Shown in pieces: positions 39,153 through 48,678 of a stretch of DNA of 64,000 nt. The stretch covers positions 1 through 64,000 of the forward strand of contig NZ_LQQO01000033.1 of the NCBI RefSeq assembly GCF_001619955.1, given 5' to 3'. Made by a program: the position numbers and the translations under genes. Position 1 is the stretch's first letter. The number at the start of each line of letters is the position of its first letter. Origin of the DNA: Sphingomonas hankookensis. GTDB lineage: Bacteria > Pseudomonadota > Alphaproteobacteria > Sphingomonadales > Sphingomonadaceae. The notes under the pieces were generated by a model. The model was not told the DNA's origin. It was given only the letters and a program-made list of their open reading frames with translations, and made no database searches.

Positions 39153-42100
39153 TCAGGGACGGGCAGAGTAAAGCGCATGGTGGGTCAGGATGTACAGTGT
39201 CCGCTTATCCTCTCCCCCAAACAATAGCTGGAGCGGACGGTCGGGAACGTCGATGCGGCCTACCTCGACACCTGCGGCGTCATAGACGAACACTTGCCCA
39301 TTCGCGACATAGACGCGGCCATCGGGACCGGCCGCCACGCTCTCCCCGCCGCGCGGGGCGAAGGGTTTGAGGTCGCTGACCGCCCCGCCCGCGCCCAGCA
39401 AACCGCTATAGGTGCGGTTCTCCGACGCGTTGATGACGTGGATCCGGTCGCCGACCTTGCCGGTGATCCAGCCATAGGTGTCGAGCAGGTCGGAGAAACG
39501 CCAGCCGAGATGGTTGGCCGGCCCCTGCTGCCACACGCGCCAGGCGGGCAGGACCAAGCTGCCGTCCGGCGAGACATATTCGCGGGGCTTGGGTGCGGCC
39601 ATGTCACGCGCGAACATTTCGGGCAGCGTCGTGAAATGGTCGCGCGCCGGATCATATTGGTCGCGGAACTCGCCATTGTTCCAGAAGCTGCCGGGCAGCG
39701 CGACGCGGGCGCTGCGTCCGCCCCGTGCAGCTGTCGGAGCGATCGGGCGAACCGCGTTCGGCGTCTTGGGATCGATCGCATAGACCGTGGTTTCGGGTCC
39801 ATCCGACGACATCACCAGCAGGTCGCTCGACCCGTCCACCGCCAGATTGATCGCGTCCAGCGGCGCGTCTGCGACGACCGACAGCCGGTCCCGGTCGCTC
39901 CAGCCATGAATGCGCTGGAACTGGCGGTCGATGAAATACAGCTTGCCACTCTGGTCCACCGCGCCGCCACCGATCGAATAGAATCCGTCCGCCAGCTTGC
40001 TGACCGGCGCCATCGTCGCTGTGGTCGGGATCGTCCCGGTCGCATCGGAGATATCGAGCACCGCGAATTCGCGCTCCCGCACGCTTCCGCCGCGCGTCAC
40101 GTCGGTCAGTGCATTCTCGTAAGGGAATTTGCTCGCCCGCAAATAGGTGCCGCAGCCATTGTCGTCGCAGGTCGCAAAGCCGCTTTCCGCGTTCACATGG
40201 ACGTTGCGGAAGCGGATATCGGTCGACCCGTACAGCTTGACCGCCGCCGGGGCGGGCTGGATCGATCGGGTGACGCGATAGCCGTGGAAATTGGCAAACA
40301 GGATGTTGCGCGAATTGCGCACCTCCAGCGCGACGGCATTGCGGCTCTCGCCCGCTTCCTCCTCGGTCTGGGGTGCATAGAAATTCCAGTTGCGCACGCC
40401 ATCGAGCACGATCTCGGCACGGGCGTGATGCTCGGCTGACATTTCGTACACATGGCCCGGCGTGCTGGTGTTCGACACGTACAGCCCGGCATGGGCATAG
40501 GTATTGGGCGTCCACAGCCCGTTGAAGGTGCCGCCGCCATTGTCGGTGACCCACAGGCTGGAAAACTGCCCGTCCCACCGCTTGGTCACATCGGCGTCGG
40601 CGGTATGGTTGGGGTTATAAGGTTCGAACCGGCTGCCATCGGCCAGCGTGGTGCCGTGCCCGCCCTGGAACTTCACATCGTCGACCAGCGAACGTTCGCC
40701 CGCCCGCCACAGCATCGCGGTCGCGCGTGGATTGACGCCGCCGGTGAACAGCCCGACGCCGCTGACGATCGCATCGCCGCCCTTCGCACTTTCGATCAGC
40801 GCCTTGGGCGAGCCGACGTCGCGGTAGTTCGGCAGGTCGTCGGGCAGCACGATCTGGGTCAGCCCGGGATGCAGGCCGATCAACACGGTATCGGGGCGGA
40901 GCTTCAGCGTATGGGTGACGCGGTAGAAGCCGGCGGGGAAATAGAGCACGCGGTTGCGGTCGATTGCCCGCTGGATCGCCTGCGTATCGTCGGCCGTGTT
41001 GTCGCCCTTCACGCCCAGCGTGCGGACATCGACCCAGCTCGACACCGGCGGCAGCGCGCGGATCGCCGGGTCGCGACGCTTGGGCAGGCTGGTGATCGGG
41101 GCAGCGTCGAAGCGCGTCTGGTAGCTGCCCGGCTGGTTCAGGCCGTCGACGGTCAAGCCATGGGTGAACTCGCCCACGCGGTAGCGCGCCCCCTTCCCCG
41201 CCACCGTGCGGCCGCTGTCGCGAAACCGGGCGAAGGTCGGCGTATTGCTGGCCAGCGCGCCGGCAAATCCGATCTGGGTGAAGACGCTGCCTTCGTTGCT
41301 GATGACGACACCGGCCTGCGACACATTTTCGAACCGGACGTCGCTGCCCCACAGGCGGTCGCTATGGCCCCGGTCGATGTCGATGCCGACCGGCGTATTG
41401 CGGATCAGCGTGTTGACGAGAGTGAAGCTGGCGTCATGTTCGCGGATCGCCGCATCACGCTGTCCGTCGAAGGTCGAATCGAGCAGCGTGTACTGCCATG
41501 CCGGCGACGTCTTTTCGGCGAGGATGCCATAACGCCCGCCGAAGAAGCGTAGGTCCATGCCCAGATTGCCGACCTGATACACCCCGGCCAGCGCCGAGCC
41601 GAGGCGGAAGTCGATATGCGCCAGATAGGTGTGCTGGGCGGTATGTTGCCGTACGCCGGTCGCCGCCGGATTACCCTCGCCGATCTCGAAATCGACGTTC
41701 GACAGCGCGGAATAGAAGGTGCCCGAATTGGCGTCGGCGATGCTGGCGTCGAACGGCACGCTGTTCGGCGGCGGCACCGGGACGGTCGGCGTGCCCTTGA
41801 TCGGATTGCCCCAATTGTCGAGCGTCACCCCGCGCGGATTGTTGCCGGCGAACAGCACCATCGTGCCGACGCCGCGCTGGAAGCCGGGCGTATTGGCCGC
41901 GAGCATCAGCACCGGCCGCGTTCGTCCCACGCCGAACACGCGCACGCCCGGCCAGATGAACAGCGTGCGGGTGATGCGGTATTTGCCGGCGGGCAGGAAC
42001 ACGATCCCGCCGCCGGGCTTCGCCGACGCGGTATCGATCGCCTGTTGGAGCGCGGCGCTGTCGTCGGCGACGCCATCGCCCTTCGCCCGAACCGTGACGG

Positions 42101-42227
42101 CGCGGGGATCGTTCGGCGCACTCTGAAACACCGATGGTCCCCGCGTCGGCTGGGCGATGGCGGCTGCACCGACGGGCAGCGCGGCGAGCATGACGCCGCT
42201 CCAGATCGAGAATGCCAGTCTGCCCAT
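39153..42227 (-). CDS. Secreted tandem beta-helix (GH55/pectate-lyase-like) protein with propeller, paralogue 1
   Basis: This 1024-residue protein starts MGRLAFSIWSGVMLAALPV with a signal peptide. AKGDGVADDSAALQQAID (about 49-66) begins the first Pectate_lyase_3/GH55-like right-handed beta-helix. LGVKGDNTADDTQAIQRAID near residue 400 begins the second. Residues from about 740 (LADGFYSIGGGAVD, KLYFIDRQFQRIHGW) form NHL/SMP30-like propeller repeats to the end. The double beta-helix is the layout of GH55 glucanases and related lyases, but catalytic residues cannot be placed with certainty. AAGGAAG precedes the start. It is a close paralogue of the protein at 45657-48656. Role: secreted glycan depolymerase or binder. 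Confidence 0.82.
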   Translation of the reverse strand: MGRLAFSIWSGVMLAALPVGAAAIAQPTRGPSVFQSAPNDPRAVTVRAKGDGVADDSAALQQAIDTASAKPGGGIVFLPAGKYRITRTLFIWPGVRVFGVGRTRPVLMLAANTPGFQRGVGTMVLFAGNNPRGVTLDNWGNPIKGTPTVPVPPPNSVPFDASIADANSGTFYSALSNVDFEIGEGNPAATGVRQHTAQHTYLAHIDFRLGSALAGVYQVGNLGMDLRFFGGRYGILAEKTSPAWQYTLLDSTFDGQRDAAIREHDASFTLVNTLIRNTPVGIDIDRGHSDRLWGSDVRFENVSQAGVVISNEGSVFTQIGFAGALASNTPTFARFRDSGRTVAGKGARYRVGEFTHGLTVDGLNQPGSYQTRFDAAPITSLPKRRDPAIRALPPVSSWVDVRTLGVKGDNTADDTQAIQRAIDRNRVLYFPAGFYRVTHTLKLRPDTVLIGLHPGLTQIVLPDDLPNYRDVGSPKALIESAKGGDAIVSGVGLFTGGVNPRATAMLWRAGERSLVDDVKFQGGHGTTLADGSRFEPYNPNHTADADVTKRWDGQFSSLWVTDNGGGTFNGLWTPNTYAHAGLYVSNTSTPGHVYEMSAEHHARAEIVLDGVRNWNFYAPQTEEEAGESRNAVALEVRNSRNILFANFHGYRVTRSIQPAPAAVKLYGSTDIRFRNVHVNAESGFATCDDNGCGTYLRASKFPYENALTDVTRGGSVREREFAVLDISDATGTIPTTATMAPVSKLADGFYSIGGGAVDQSGKLYFIDRQFQRIHGWSDRDRLSVVADAPLDAINLAVDGSSDLLVMSSDGPETTVYAIDPKTPNAVRPIAPTAARGGRSARVALPGSFWNNGEFRDQYDPARDHFTTLPEMFARDMAAPKPREYVSPDGSLVLPAWRVWQQGPANHLGWRFSDLLDTYGWITGKVGDRIHVINASENRTYSGLLGAGGAVSDLKPFAPRGGESVAAGPDGRVYVANGQVFVYDAAGVEVGRIDVPDRPLQLLFGGEDKRTLYILTHHALYSARP

Positions 42228-42425
42228 CGAAACTTCCTTTCCGCTCTATCATTATCGGCCTTAGCACTGCACAGCGCCTGCGTGACCGCGACCAAGGTCG
42301 TGGTGGTCAGCACGCGCCGAAGCGGGCAGCACGCACGAACGAACCCGGCCGGGTCGCCAGCAAGGACGAATCACCTGTCATCGCCCCCGCCCCGCGTTGC
42401 CCTGCGCCATAGTGCCATCATCGTC

Positions 42426-42920
42426 ATGGGCGTGTGCGGTTGCGGCAAGTCGACGCTGATGCGCAAGCTCGCGGATCGGCTGAACTGCGTGGGGTTCGAA
42501 GGGGATGCGTTCCACGGTGAGGCGAACGTCGCCAAGATGCGCGCCGGCCATCCGCTCGACGATGCCGATCGCTGGCCGTGGCTCGACCGGCTCGGCAGCG
42601 CGATCGGCGATGCGGTGCGCAGCGAGGGACAGGCGGTCGCGGCGTGTTCGGCGCTGAAGCGGAGCTATCGCGAGCGGCTGGAACAGGCGGCGGGGGTGCC
42701 GCTGCTGTTCGTGCTGCTCGACGGCGAGCGGGCCGATTTCGCGGAGCGGCTTGGGCGGCGCAAGGGGCATTATATGCCGCCCAGCCTGCTCGACAGCCAG
42801 CTTGCCACGCTGGAACGGCCTGCGGTTGACGAGAGGGCGGTGGTGCTGCCCTGTTCGTGGCCGGTCAGGCGGCTGCGTGATGCGGTGCTGGGTCGGGTGC
42901 GGAGCGAGGCTGCGATCTAA
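42426..42920 (+). CDS. gntK: Gluconokinase
   Basis: This 164-residue protein has the P-loop GVCGCGKSTLMRKLA at the N-terminus, FEGDAFHGEANVAKM with the substrate-binding Asp and His, PLDDADRWPWLDRL, CSALKRSYRERL and GRRKGHYMPPSLLDSQLATL, the complete gluconokinase (GntK/IdnK) pattern. It phosphorylates D-gluconate to 6-phosphogluconate. The ATG at 42426 has no Shine-Dalgarno and leaves the P-loop strand (SAIIVMGV) short, while no ATG, GTG or TTG occurs in the ~100 nt upstream. The true start may be non-canonical (for example CTG at 42402) or the N-terminus minimal. The gluconate permease and GntR are adjacent on the other strand. Confidence 0.85.
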   Translation: MGVCGCGKSTLMRKLADRLNCVGFEGDAFHGEANVAKMRAGHPLDDADRWPWLDRLGSAIGDAVRSEGQAVAACSALKRSYRERLEQAAGVPLLFVLLDGERADFAERLGRRKGHYMPPSLLDSQLATLERPAVDERAVVLPCSWPVRRLRDAVLGRVRSEAAI

Positions 42921-42934
42921 CGTTCGATCCAGAC

Positions 42935-43018
42935 GTCACCCCAGCGAAGGTTGGGGTCCCGCTTGCTGCGGCGGGCGGAGAAGAAGCGGGACCCCGGGTC
43001 AAGCCCGGGGTGACGTTG
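42935..43018. repeat. Inverted pair of ACCCCAGC-type palindromic repeats
   Basis: CGTCACCCCAGCGAAGGT begins one element (42935-42963) and a diverged, inverted copy, GGACCCCGGGTCAAGCC..., lies at about 42988-43018. The first is the same family as the element at 18597-18625. They sit between the convergent ends of gntK and the GntR gene and can act as a terminator. Confidence 0.6.
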
Positions 43019-43040
43019 GGGTCGGGCGGTTCGATCCCCC

Positions 43041-43736
43041 CTACGGCATCAACCGCTTGCGCCCCTGCGACAGGTGCCAGCGCATCGCCAGGGCGGCACC
43101 GTCGCCGTCCTGCGTGCGGATCGCGTCGACGATAGCGTCATGCTCCTCCATCATCGCCTCGATCACGTGCGGCGGACGGGCGCGGGAAATGTCGACGCCG
43201 GCGCGCAGGATGCGCATCACGCCTTCCTGCAACTGGTCGAAGATCGCGACGAAGGCGTCGTTGCCGGTCGCCTCCGAAATGGCGCGGTGAAGCTGCCAGT
43301 CCTCTTCATGCGCCGGCGCGCTCGACAGCAACGCGCCGCGTAGTGCCGCCAGCCGCTTCTCGATCACTTCGAGGTCGTGGTGCGACCGCCGCTGCGCCGC
43401 CAGCCGTGCCGCCTCCGCCTCGACCACGAAGCGCACCTCATAGGTGCCGAGCGTCGCGGCCAGTCCGTCGAGCGGGACATGCGCGCCCAGCCGCTCGGAC
43501 GGGCGCCGCTTCACATAGGAACCGGCGCCGCGCCGCGCCTCGGTGATGCCATCAGCGGCAAGGCGGACCAGCGCCTCGCGCACGATGGTGCGCGACATGC
43601 CGAACATTTCCGCCAGCCGCGCCTCGGACGGCAGCCGGTCGCCGGGGGCGAGGTCGTCCTCGTCGATGATGCGGACGATCGCCGTATAGGCGCGATCCGC
43701 CAGTCGTTCCCCCGTCACGCGCTTCCGTATCTCCAT
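43041..43736 (-). CDS. GntR/FadR-family (FCD) regulator
   Basis: This 231-residue protein has a winged-helix N-domain (LAPGDRLPSEARLAEMFGMS, then RTIVREALVRLAADGITEA and RRGAGSYV) and an FCD ligand domain with metal ligands in D..H positions: EDWQLHRAISEATGNDAF and EEHDAIVDAI. FCD regulators bind gluconate, uronates or similar acids. It lies 9 nt after the gluconate permease, as the second gene of that operon. A GTC-A-GAC palindrome at 45218-45231 before the permease is its likely site. Confidence 0.9.
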   Translation of the reverse strand: MEIRKRVTGERLADRAYTAIVRIIDEDDLAPGDRLPSEARLAEMFGMSRTIVREALVRLAADGITEARRGAGSYVKRRPSERLGAHVPLDGLAATLGTYEVRFVVEAEAARLAAQRRSHHDLEVIEKRLAALRGALLSSAPAHEEDWQLHRAISEATGNDAFVAIFDQLQEGVMRILRAGVDISRARPPHVIEAMMEEHDAIVDAIRTQDGDGAALAMRWHLSQGRKRLMP

Positions 43737-43745
43737 TGCATCCGG

Positions 43746-45098
43746 TCAGACGATGTAGCTCAACCCTGCGACCATGATGAGTCCAGCGACCGAAATCACG
43801 GTCTCCAGCAAGGACCAGGTGCGGAACGTATCAGCGGTGCTGGTGCCCATATAGCCCTTCACCAGCCAGAAGCCCGGATCGTTGACATGGCTGAAGAACA
43901 CCGACCCCGCGCCGATCGCCAGCACGACCAGTTCGGGCGAGGCGCCCGAGGCGGCGACGACGCCCGGCATCACGCCGACCGCGGTGATGGTGGCGACCGT
44001 CGCCGACCCTGCCGCCAGGCGGATGCCGACCGCGACCAGCCATCCGAGCAGCAGCGGCGAGATCGGGTACATCATTACCAGTCGCGCGAGCAGGTCGGAC
44101 AGGCCGGCGCTGACCAGCACTTGCTTCAATGCCCCGCCCGCCCCGATCGCCAGCAGGATCGCGCCGGCCGCACCCATGGTTTCGTGCCAGATCGATTCTT
44201 GGATCGCCGCTTCGCTCAACCGCCGCCCGAACAGCACCGGCAGCGCGACGAGGTTGGCGATCAGTAGCGCCAGCACCGGGTTCGCCGCCGCCGCAAGGAT
44301 CGCCGAATCCACAAGCGCCGGGACCAGCTTGGCCAGTTCGCCGCTGGCGATCAGCACGATCGGCAGCAGCACGATGAACAGCGCACTGGCGCGCGACGGG
44401 GTGACCAGATCGGTCACCGGGTTGCTCAGTACCGGTTCGGTCAGCCGGATGCCGGGTGTGACGAACCGGGCCAGCACCGGGCCGGCGAGGATCGCGATCG
44501 GAATGGCGATCGCCACGCCATAGAGCATGGTCAGGCCGAGATTGGCGCCCAGCGCCTCGACCGCAAGCAGCGGTCCGGGATGCGGCGGCACCAGCGCATG
44601 GACGACGCCCAACCCCGCAAGCGCCGGCATGATGAGCCGCAGCTTCGCCGCATCGCGCTCCTCCGCCGTCGCTCCGCTCGCCATTTCCTTGGCGGCGGCG
44701 ACCACGATCGGCAGCAGCAGCACCAGTCCCGTTTCGAAGAACAGCGGCAGGCCGATGACGATGGCGATGCCCAGCGTCGCCCATGGCGCGGCGCGCGGGC
44801 CGGTGAGACGCAGCGCACTGGTCGCCAGCGCCGATGCCGCGCCCGACAGATGCAGCATCGCACCGAGCGACAGGCCGAGCGCCACCACCAGCCCGGTGCC
44901 GCCGATGATATCGCCGACGCCCTTCTGAACCGCCTTCGCCGTGTCGATCAGCGGCAGTCCGGCAAACAGGCCGACGGCGAAGGCGCCGCACAACAGGCCG
45001 ATAAAAGGATGCAGCCGGCCACGCACGATCAGGATGATCGCCAGCGCGATCCCGGCGATTGCCGCCACCGCCAGCCGCAGGTCGTCGCCACCCGTCAT
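43746..45098 (-). CDS. gntP: GntP-family gluconate:H+ symporter
   Basis: This 450-residue inner-membrane protein has about 12 helices and the GntP signature: RLHPFIGLLCGAFAVGL, then KAVQKGVGDIIGGTGLVVAL, HALVPPHPGPLLAVEALGAN and FVTPGIRLTEP. FFSHVNDPGFWLVKGYMGT and FRTWSLLETVISVAGLIMV lie at the C-terminus. It imports gluconate or related sugar acids with protons. GGAGGGGCGG precedes the start. It is followed by the GntR gene and sits near gluconokinase, so gluconate uptake and phosphorylation are linked here. Confidence 0.93.
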   Translation of the reverse strand: MTGGDDLRLAVAAIAGIALAIILIVRGRLHPFIGLLCGAFAVGLFAGLPLIDTAKAVQKGVGDIIGGTGLVVALGLSLGAMLHLSGAASALATSALRLTGPRAAPWATLGIAIVIGLPLFFETGLVLLLPIVVAAAKEMASGATAEERDAAKLRLIMPALAGLGVVHALVPPHPGPLLAVEALGANLGLTMLYGVAIAIPIAILAGPVLARFVTPGIRLTEPVLSNPVTDLVTPSRASALFIVLLPIVLIASGELAKLVPALVDSAILAAAANPVLALLIANLVALPVLFGRRLSEAAIQESIWHETMGAAGAILLAIGAGGALKQVLVSAGLSDLLARLVMMYPISPLLLGWLVAVGIRLAAGSATVATITAVGVMPGVVAASGASPELVVLAIGAGSVFFSHVNDPGFWLVKGYMGTSTADTFRTWSLLETVISVAGLIMVAGLSYIV

Positions 45099-45217
45099 TC
45101 CGCCCCTCCACGCACATTCCGCTGCGTCATCACACCCTCCCCATGGCCCTCGCTGTTGCGCGAGTTGTCCAACAGATCAAACCGACTTCATTGAAAAAAC
45201 CGCTTGAACAAAGCAGT

Positions 45218-45231
45218 TATAGTCAGACATA
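45218..45231. promoter_or_regulatory. FadR/GntR-type operator before the gluconate permease
   Basis: TATAGTCAGACATA is a palindrome around one central A (GTC-A-GAC with TAT/ATA flanks), close to the TNGTNNNACNA form bound by FCD-type GntR proteins. It lies 120 nt before gntP and about 118 nt before the LuxR-type gene, in their divergent gap. Confidence 0.5.
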
Positions 45232-45334
45232 CTCAAACCTGTCCAACCGATTCCGGACCAACCGGAACGTAATGGCAGGATCTTCCGGCGGCTTTGCCCG
45301 CGCGTCAGATCCGTATGACGAGGGAGAGAGAGCA

Positions 45335-45355
45335 ATGAAAGGGCAGCAATGGTAG
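45335..45355 (+). other. Six-codon upstream ORF overlapping the LuxR-type start
   Basis: ATGAAAGGGCAGCAATGGTAG reads MKGQQW-stop. It has the stronger ribosome site (AGGGAGAGAGAGC) and its stop overlaps the ATG of the HTH gene (45349) by the ATGGTAG arrangement. It may couple or attenuate translation of the HTH gene, or the HTH gene may simply use the internal AAAGGG. Confidence 0.35.
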
Positions 45356-45597
45356 CGCTCGCAACCGCACAGCCATCGGCACGCGACGTCGGCACCCGGG
45401 TGCGACTGACACCGACCGAGGCAAAGGTGCTCCACGGCGTCCGTTCCGGACAGTTCAACAAGCAGATCGCACACGACCTGGGCATCGCCGAGGCGACGGT
45501 GAAGGCGCACATGACCGCGCTGATGCGCAAGCTGAACGTGCAGAACCGCACACAGGTGGCGATCGCGGCACAATCGCTGGTGCCGCACACCGCCTGA
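45349..45597 (+). CDS. Solo LuxR-type HTH protein
   Basis: This 82-residue protein is only a LuxR/GerE DNA-binding domain: RLTPTEAKVLHGVRSGQFNK, then QIAHDLGIAEATVKAHMTAL and MRKLNVQNRTQVAIAA. The receiver or sensor domain of NarL-type regulators is absent. It is transcribed toward the second beta-helix gene (59 nt away) and divergently from the gluconate permease. Such solo domains bind DNA constitutively or are controlled by synthesis or proteolysis. It may regulate the beta-helix gene. The start is preceded by AAAGGG. Confidence 0.85.
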   Translation: MVALATAQPSARDVGTRVRLTPTEAKVLHGVRSGQFNKQIAHDLGIAEATVKAHMTALMRKLNVQNRTQVAIAAQSLVPHTA

Positions 45598-45656
45598 CCC
45601 CTGCCCGGTACGGGGCCGATCCCTGCACCGGGCTCCTCCATCGACGGAGCTTCCCC

Positions 45657-48656
45657 ATGAAGGTGCACAGCCTGCTGTTCGCTGCGATCCTGCTCGCCCC
45701 CATGCCTGCCGCCGCGCAATCGACGTCGGTCTTCCTTACCGCCCCGGACGATCCGCGTGCGGTGACCGTCCGCGGCATCGGCGACGGTCGCGCGGACGAT
45801 ACCGCCGCCATCCAGCGGGCGATCGACGCGGTCGCCGCCGACCGGCAGAGCGGCGGTGGCGGCGTCGTGTTCCTTCCGTCCGGCCGGTATCGCATCTCGC
45901 GCACCCTGTTCCTGCGATCGGGCGTGCGGATGTTCGGCGTCGGTCCGACCCGCCCCGTGCTGCTGCTCGCCGACCATACGCCGGGCTATGCGTCGGGCAT
46001 CGGCGCGATGCTGAGCTTCACCGGGGAGGATCAATATCGTGCGGGCAAGCCGCCGGTGCCGCCGCCCACCAGCGTGCCGGCCAACGACGCGGTGTTCGAC
46101 GCGACCTCGACCACCTTCTATTCGGCGCTGGCCAATGTCGATTTCGAGATCGGCGAGGGCAATGCCGGTGCGGTCGCGGTGCGCTTCCGCGTCGCGCAAC
46201 ACGGCTTTCTGCGCCACATCGATTTCCGGCTCGGCTCGGGTTTTGCCGGCATTTACCAGGCGGGGAACGAAGCCGACAATCTGCGCTTCTTCGGCGGACG
46301 CTATGGCATCGTCACCGAAAAGACGTCGCCGGCGTGGCAGTTCACGCTGATCGATTCGGAGTTTACCGGCCAGCGCGACGCCGCGATCCGCGAACATGAG
46401 GTCGACCTGACGCTGGTCAACGTCGCGATCCGCGATACACCCGTCGGGATCGAGATCGATCGCGGCTATTCGGACTCACTCTGGGGCAAGAATGTGCGGT
46501 TCGAAAACGTCCGCGATGCCGGCGTCGTCATCTCCAGCGAACAGAGCGTATTCACCCAGGTCGGCTTCGATAACGCCATCGGCATCAACACGCCGGTGTT
46601 CGCAAGATTTCGGGAAAGCGGCCGCACCATTGCCGGAGCCGGCCAGCAATGGCGTGTCGCCGACTTTTCGCACGGGCTGAAGCTCGCGCGGGTCGGGGAG
46701 ATGGGCAGGACCGCGACCGACATTACCATGAGCCCGCTGACCACGGTTCCGGCGCGTTCAGCCCCTGCGCTCCCGCTGCTGCCCCCGGTCAGCGAATGGG
46801 CCAACGCCCGCGCGCTCGGTGCCAGGGGCGACGACCGGACCGACGACACGGCCGCCTTGCAACGCGCGGTGGACAAGCACCGCGTCGTGTACCTGCCGAC
46901 CGGCCGCTACCGCATCAGCGACACGCTGAAGCTCCGCCCCGACAGCGTGCTGATCGCGCTCCACCCGAACCGGACGCAGCTCTATCTGCCCGACAACGCC
47001 CCGCGCTTTGCCGGCGTCGGCGCGGCCAAGGCGATGGTGGAAAGCGCGAAGGGCGGTAACGCGATCGTCTACGGCCTCGGTCTCTATGCCGGCGGCGTGA
47101 ACCCCCGTGCGTCCAACATTATCTGGCGCGCTGGCGAAGGGTCAATGGTCAACGACGTCCGCATCCACGGGCCGGTCATCTACAACCAGGGCAAGGCGAG
47201 CGGCGGCGGGATCGACCCCGAGGCGCGCTGGGACGGGCAAAAGGCCAGCATCTGGGTGACCGATGGCGGCGGCGGCACGTTCAACGCCATCTGGACGCCG
47301 AACGGGCTCGCCTCCACCGGCTTCTATGTCAGCGATACGAAGACGCCCGGCCATGTCTATGAACTGTCGGCCGAGCATCATTTCAAGAACGAGATCGTGC
47401 TGCGCAACGTCGAGAATTGGGAGTTTCTCGCCCCCCAGACCGAACAGGAGGTGCGCGACGGCGTCTATGCGGTGTCGACCGAGTTCCACAACAGCCGCAA
47501 CATCCTGTTCGCCAATTATCATGGCTACCGCGTCACCCGGACCGCCAAGCCGATGGACACGGCGGTACGGCTGGTCAATTCGGGCGACATCCGCTTCCGC
47601 AACGTCCATGTGAATGCCGAAAGCGCCTATGCCCATTGCGACACCGAAGGCTGCGGTACCTTTGTCCGGGCGAGCAAATATCCGTTCGAGAACGCGATCC
47701 GCGACCTGACCACCGGACAGGAAGTACGCGAGCGGGAATTCGCAAAGCTCGACGTGCCCGCCGCTACGCCGCGCCCCGCCACCGTTGCTGCGGTGCCGGC
47801 GACACCCGGCGTGACCCGATTGGCGGACGGCTTCTATTCGATCGCCGGCGGCGCCATCGATGCGCAGGGCAAGCTCTACTTCATCGACCGGTTCCATCAG
47901 CGCATTCACGGCTGGTCGGCCGCCGAAGGGCTCACCACCGTTTCGCAGGCGAGCCTCGACCCGGTGAACCTGACCATCGATCGATCGGGACGGTTGCTGA
48001 TCCTCTCCAGCGCCGGGCGGGACGGGACGGTCTACAGCATCGATCCTAGGGCACCGGACGATGTCCGCGCCATCCCGGCCACGAGCTTTCGCTCCGAGAA
48101 CGCCATCGCCCTGCCGGTCAATGTCTGGGCCAATGGCGAGTTCGCCGATCGTATCGACCAGAAGACCTACGCCTTCCTGCCGCTGTCGAGCTTCTTCACC
48201 AGCAAGATGGCCGAGGCGAAGCGACAAGCCTATGTCTCCCCCGACGGATCGGTCGCGATCCCGGCCTTCCGCGTCTGGAACCAGGGGCCGGACGATCATC
48301 AGGGCTGGCGCTGGTCCGACACGCTCGACAGCTACGGGCTGGTCACCGCACGGATGGGCGAGCGGGTGACCCTGACCAACGCATCGGAGAACCTTACCTA
48401 TAGCGGCCGGGTTACGACCGGCGGTGCGCTGACCGACCTGCGCGTCGTCGCCCCGCGCGGCGGCGAAAGCGTGGTACGCGGGCCGGGCGGCGAACTGTAC
48501 GTCGCCAATGGGCAGATATGGGTGTACGACAAGGACGGTCGCGAAATACGGCGCATCGACGTGCCCGAACGCCCCCTCCAGCTACTGATCGGTGGCAAGG
48601 AGTCGCGCACGCTCTTCATCCTGGCGCATCATGCGCTGTACGCGATCGATCTTTGA
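45657..48656 (+). CDS. Secreted tandem beta-helix (GH55/pectate-lyase-like) protein with propeller, paralogue 2
   Basis: This 999-residue protein starts MKVHSLLFAAILLAPMPAA (signal peptide, AA-Q cleavage). IGDGRADDTAAIQRAID near residue 42 begins the first beta-helix, and GARGDDRTDDTAALQRAVD near 383 the second. The NHL-like propeller starts near 720 (LADGFYSIAGGAID, KLYFIDRFHQRIHGW) and ends LYAIDL. Long stretches match the protein at 39153-42227, for example RYGI(V/L)(T/A)EKTSPAWQ and NILFAN(Y/F)HGYRVTR. GGAG lies 9 nt before the start. It is probably exported to degrade or bind a polysaccharide. It lies next to mannonate dehydratase, suggesting a uronic-acid-bearing substrate. Confidence 0.82.
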   Translation: MKVHSLLFAAILLAPMPAAAQSTSVFLTAPDDPRAVTVRGIGDGRADDTAAIQRAIDAVAADRQSGGGGVVFLPSGRYRISRTLFLRSGVRMFGVGPTRPVLLLADHTPGYASGIGAMLSFTGEDQYRAGKPPVPPPTSVPANDAVFDATSTTFYSALANVDFEIGEGNAGAVAVRFRVAQHGFLRHIDFRLGSGFAGIYQAGNEADNLRFFGGRYGIVTEKTSPAWQFTLIDSEFTGQRDAAIREHEVDLTLVNVAIRDTPVGIEIDRGYSDSLWGKNVRFENVRDAGVVISSEQSVFTQVGFDNAIGINTPVFARFRESGRTIAGAGQQWRVADFSHGLKLARVGEMGRTATDITMSPLTTVPARSAPALPLLPPVSEWANARALGARGDDRTDDTAALQRAVDKHRVVYLPTGRYRISDTLKLRPDSVLIALHPNRTQLYLPDNAPRFAGVGAAKAMVESAKGGNAIVYGLGLYAGGVNPRASNIIWRAGEGSMVNDVRIHGPVIYNQGKASGGGIDPEARWDGQKASIWVTDGGGGTFNAIWTPNGLASTGFYVSDTKTPGHVYELSAEHHFKNEIVLRNVENWEFLAPQTEQEVRDGVYAVSTEFHNSRNILFANYHGYRVTRTAKPMDTAVRLVNSGDIRFRNVHVNAESAYAHCDTEGCGTFVRASKYPFENAIRDLTTGQEVREREFAKLDVPAATPRPATVAAVPATPGVTRLADGFYSIAGGAIDAQGKLYFIDRFHQRIHGWSAAEGLTTVSQASLDPVNLTIDRSGRLLILSSAGRDGTVYSIDPRAPDDVRAIPATSFRSENAIALPVNVWANGEFADRIDQKTYAFLPLSSFFTSKMAEAKRQAYVSPDGSVAIPAFRVWNQGPDDHQGWRWSDTLDSYGLVTARMGERVTLTNASENLTYSGRVTTGGALTDLRVVAPRGGESVVRGPGGELYVANGQIWVYDKDGREIRRIDVPERPLQLLIGGKESRTLFILAHHALYAIDL

Positions 48657-48678
48657 TCGGTCCTGATAGGCGTACGGC

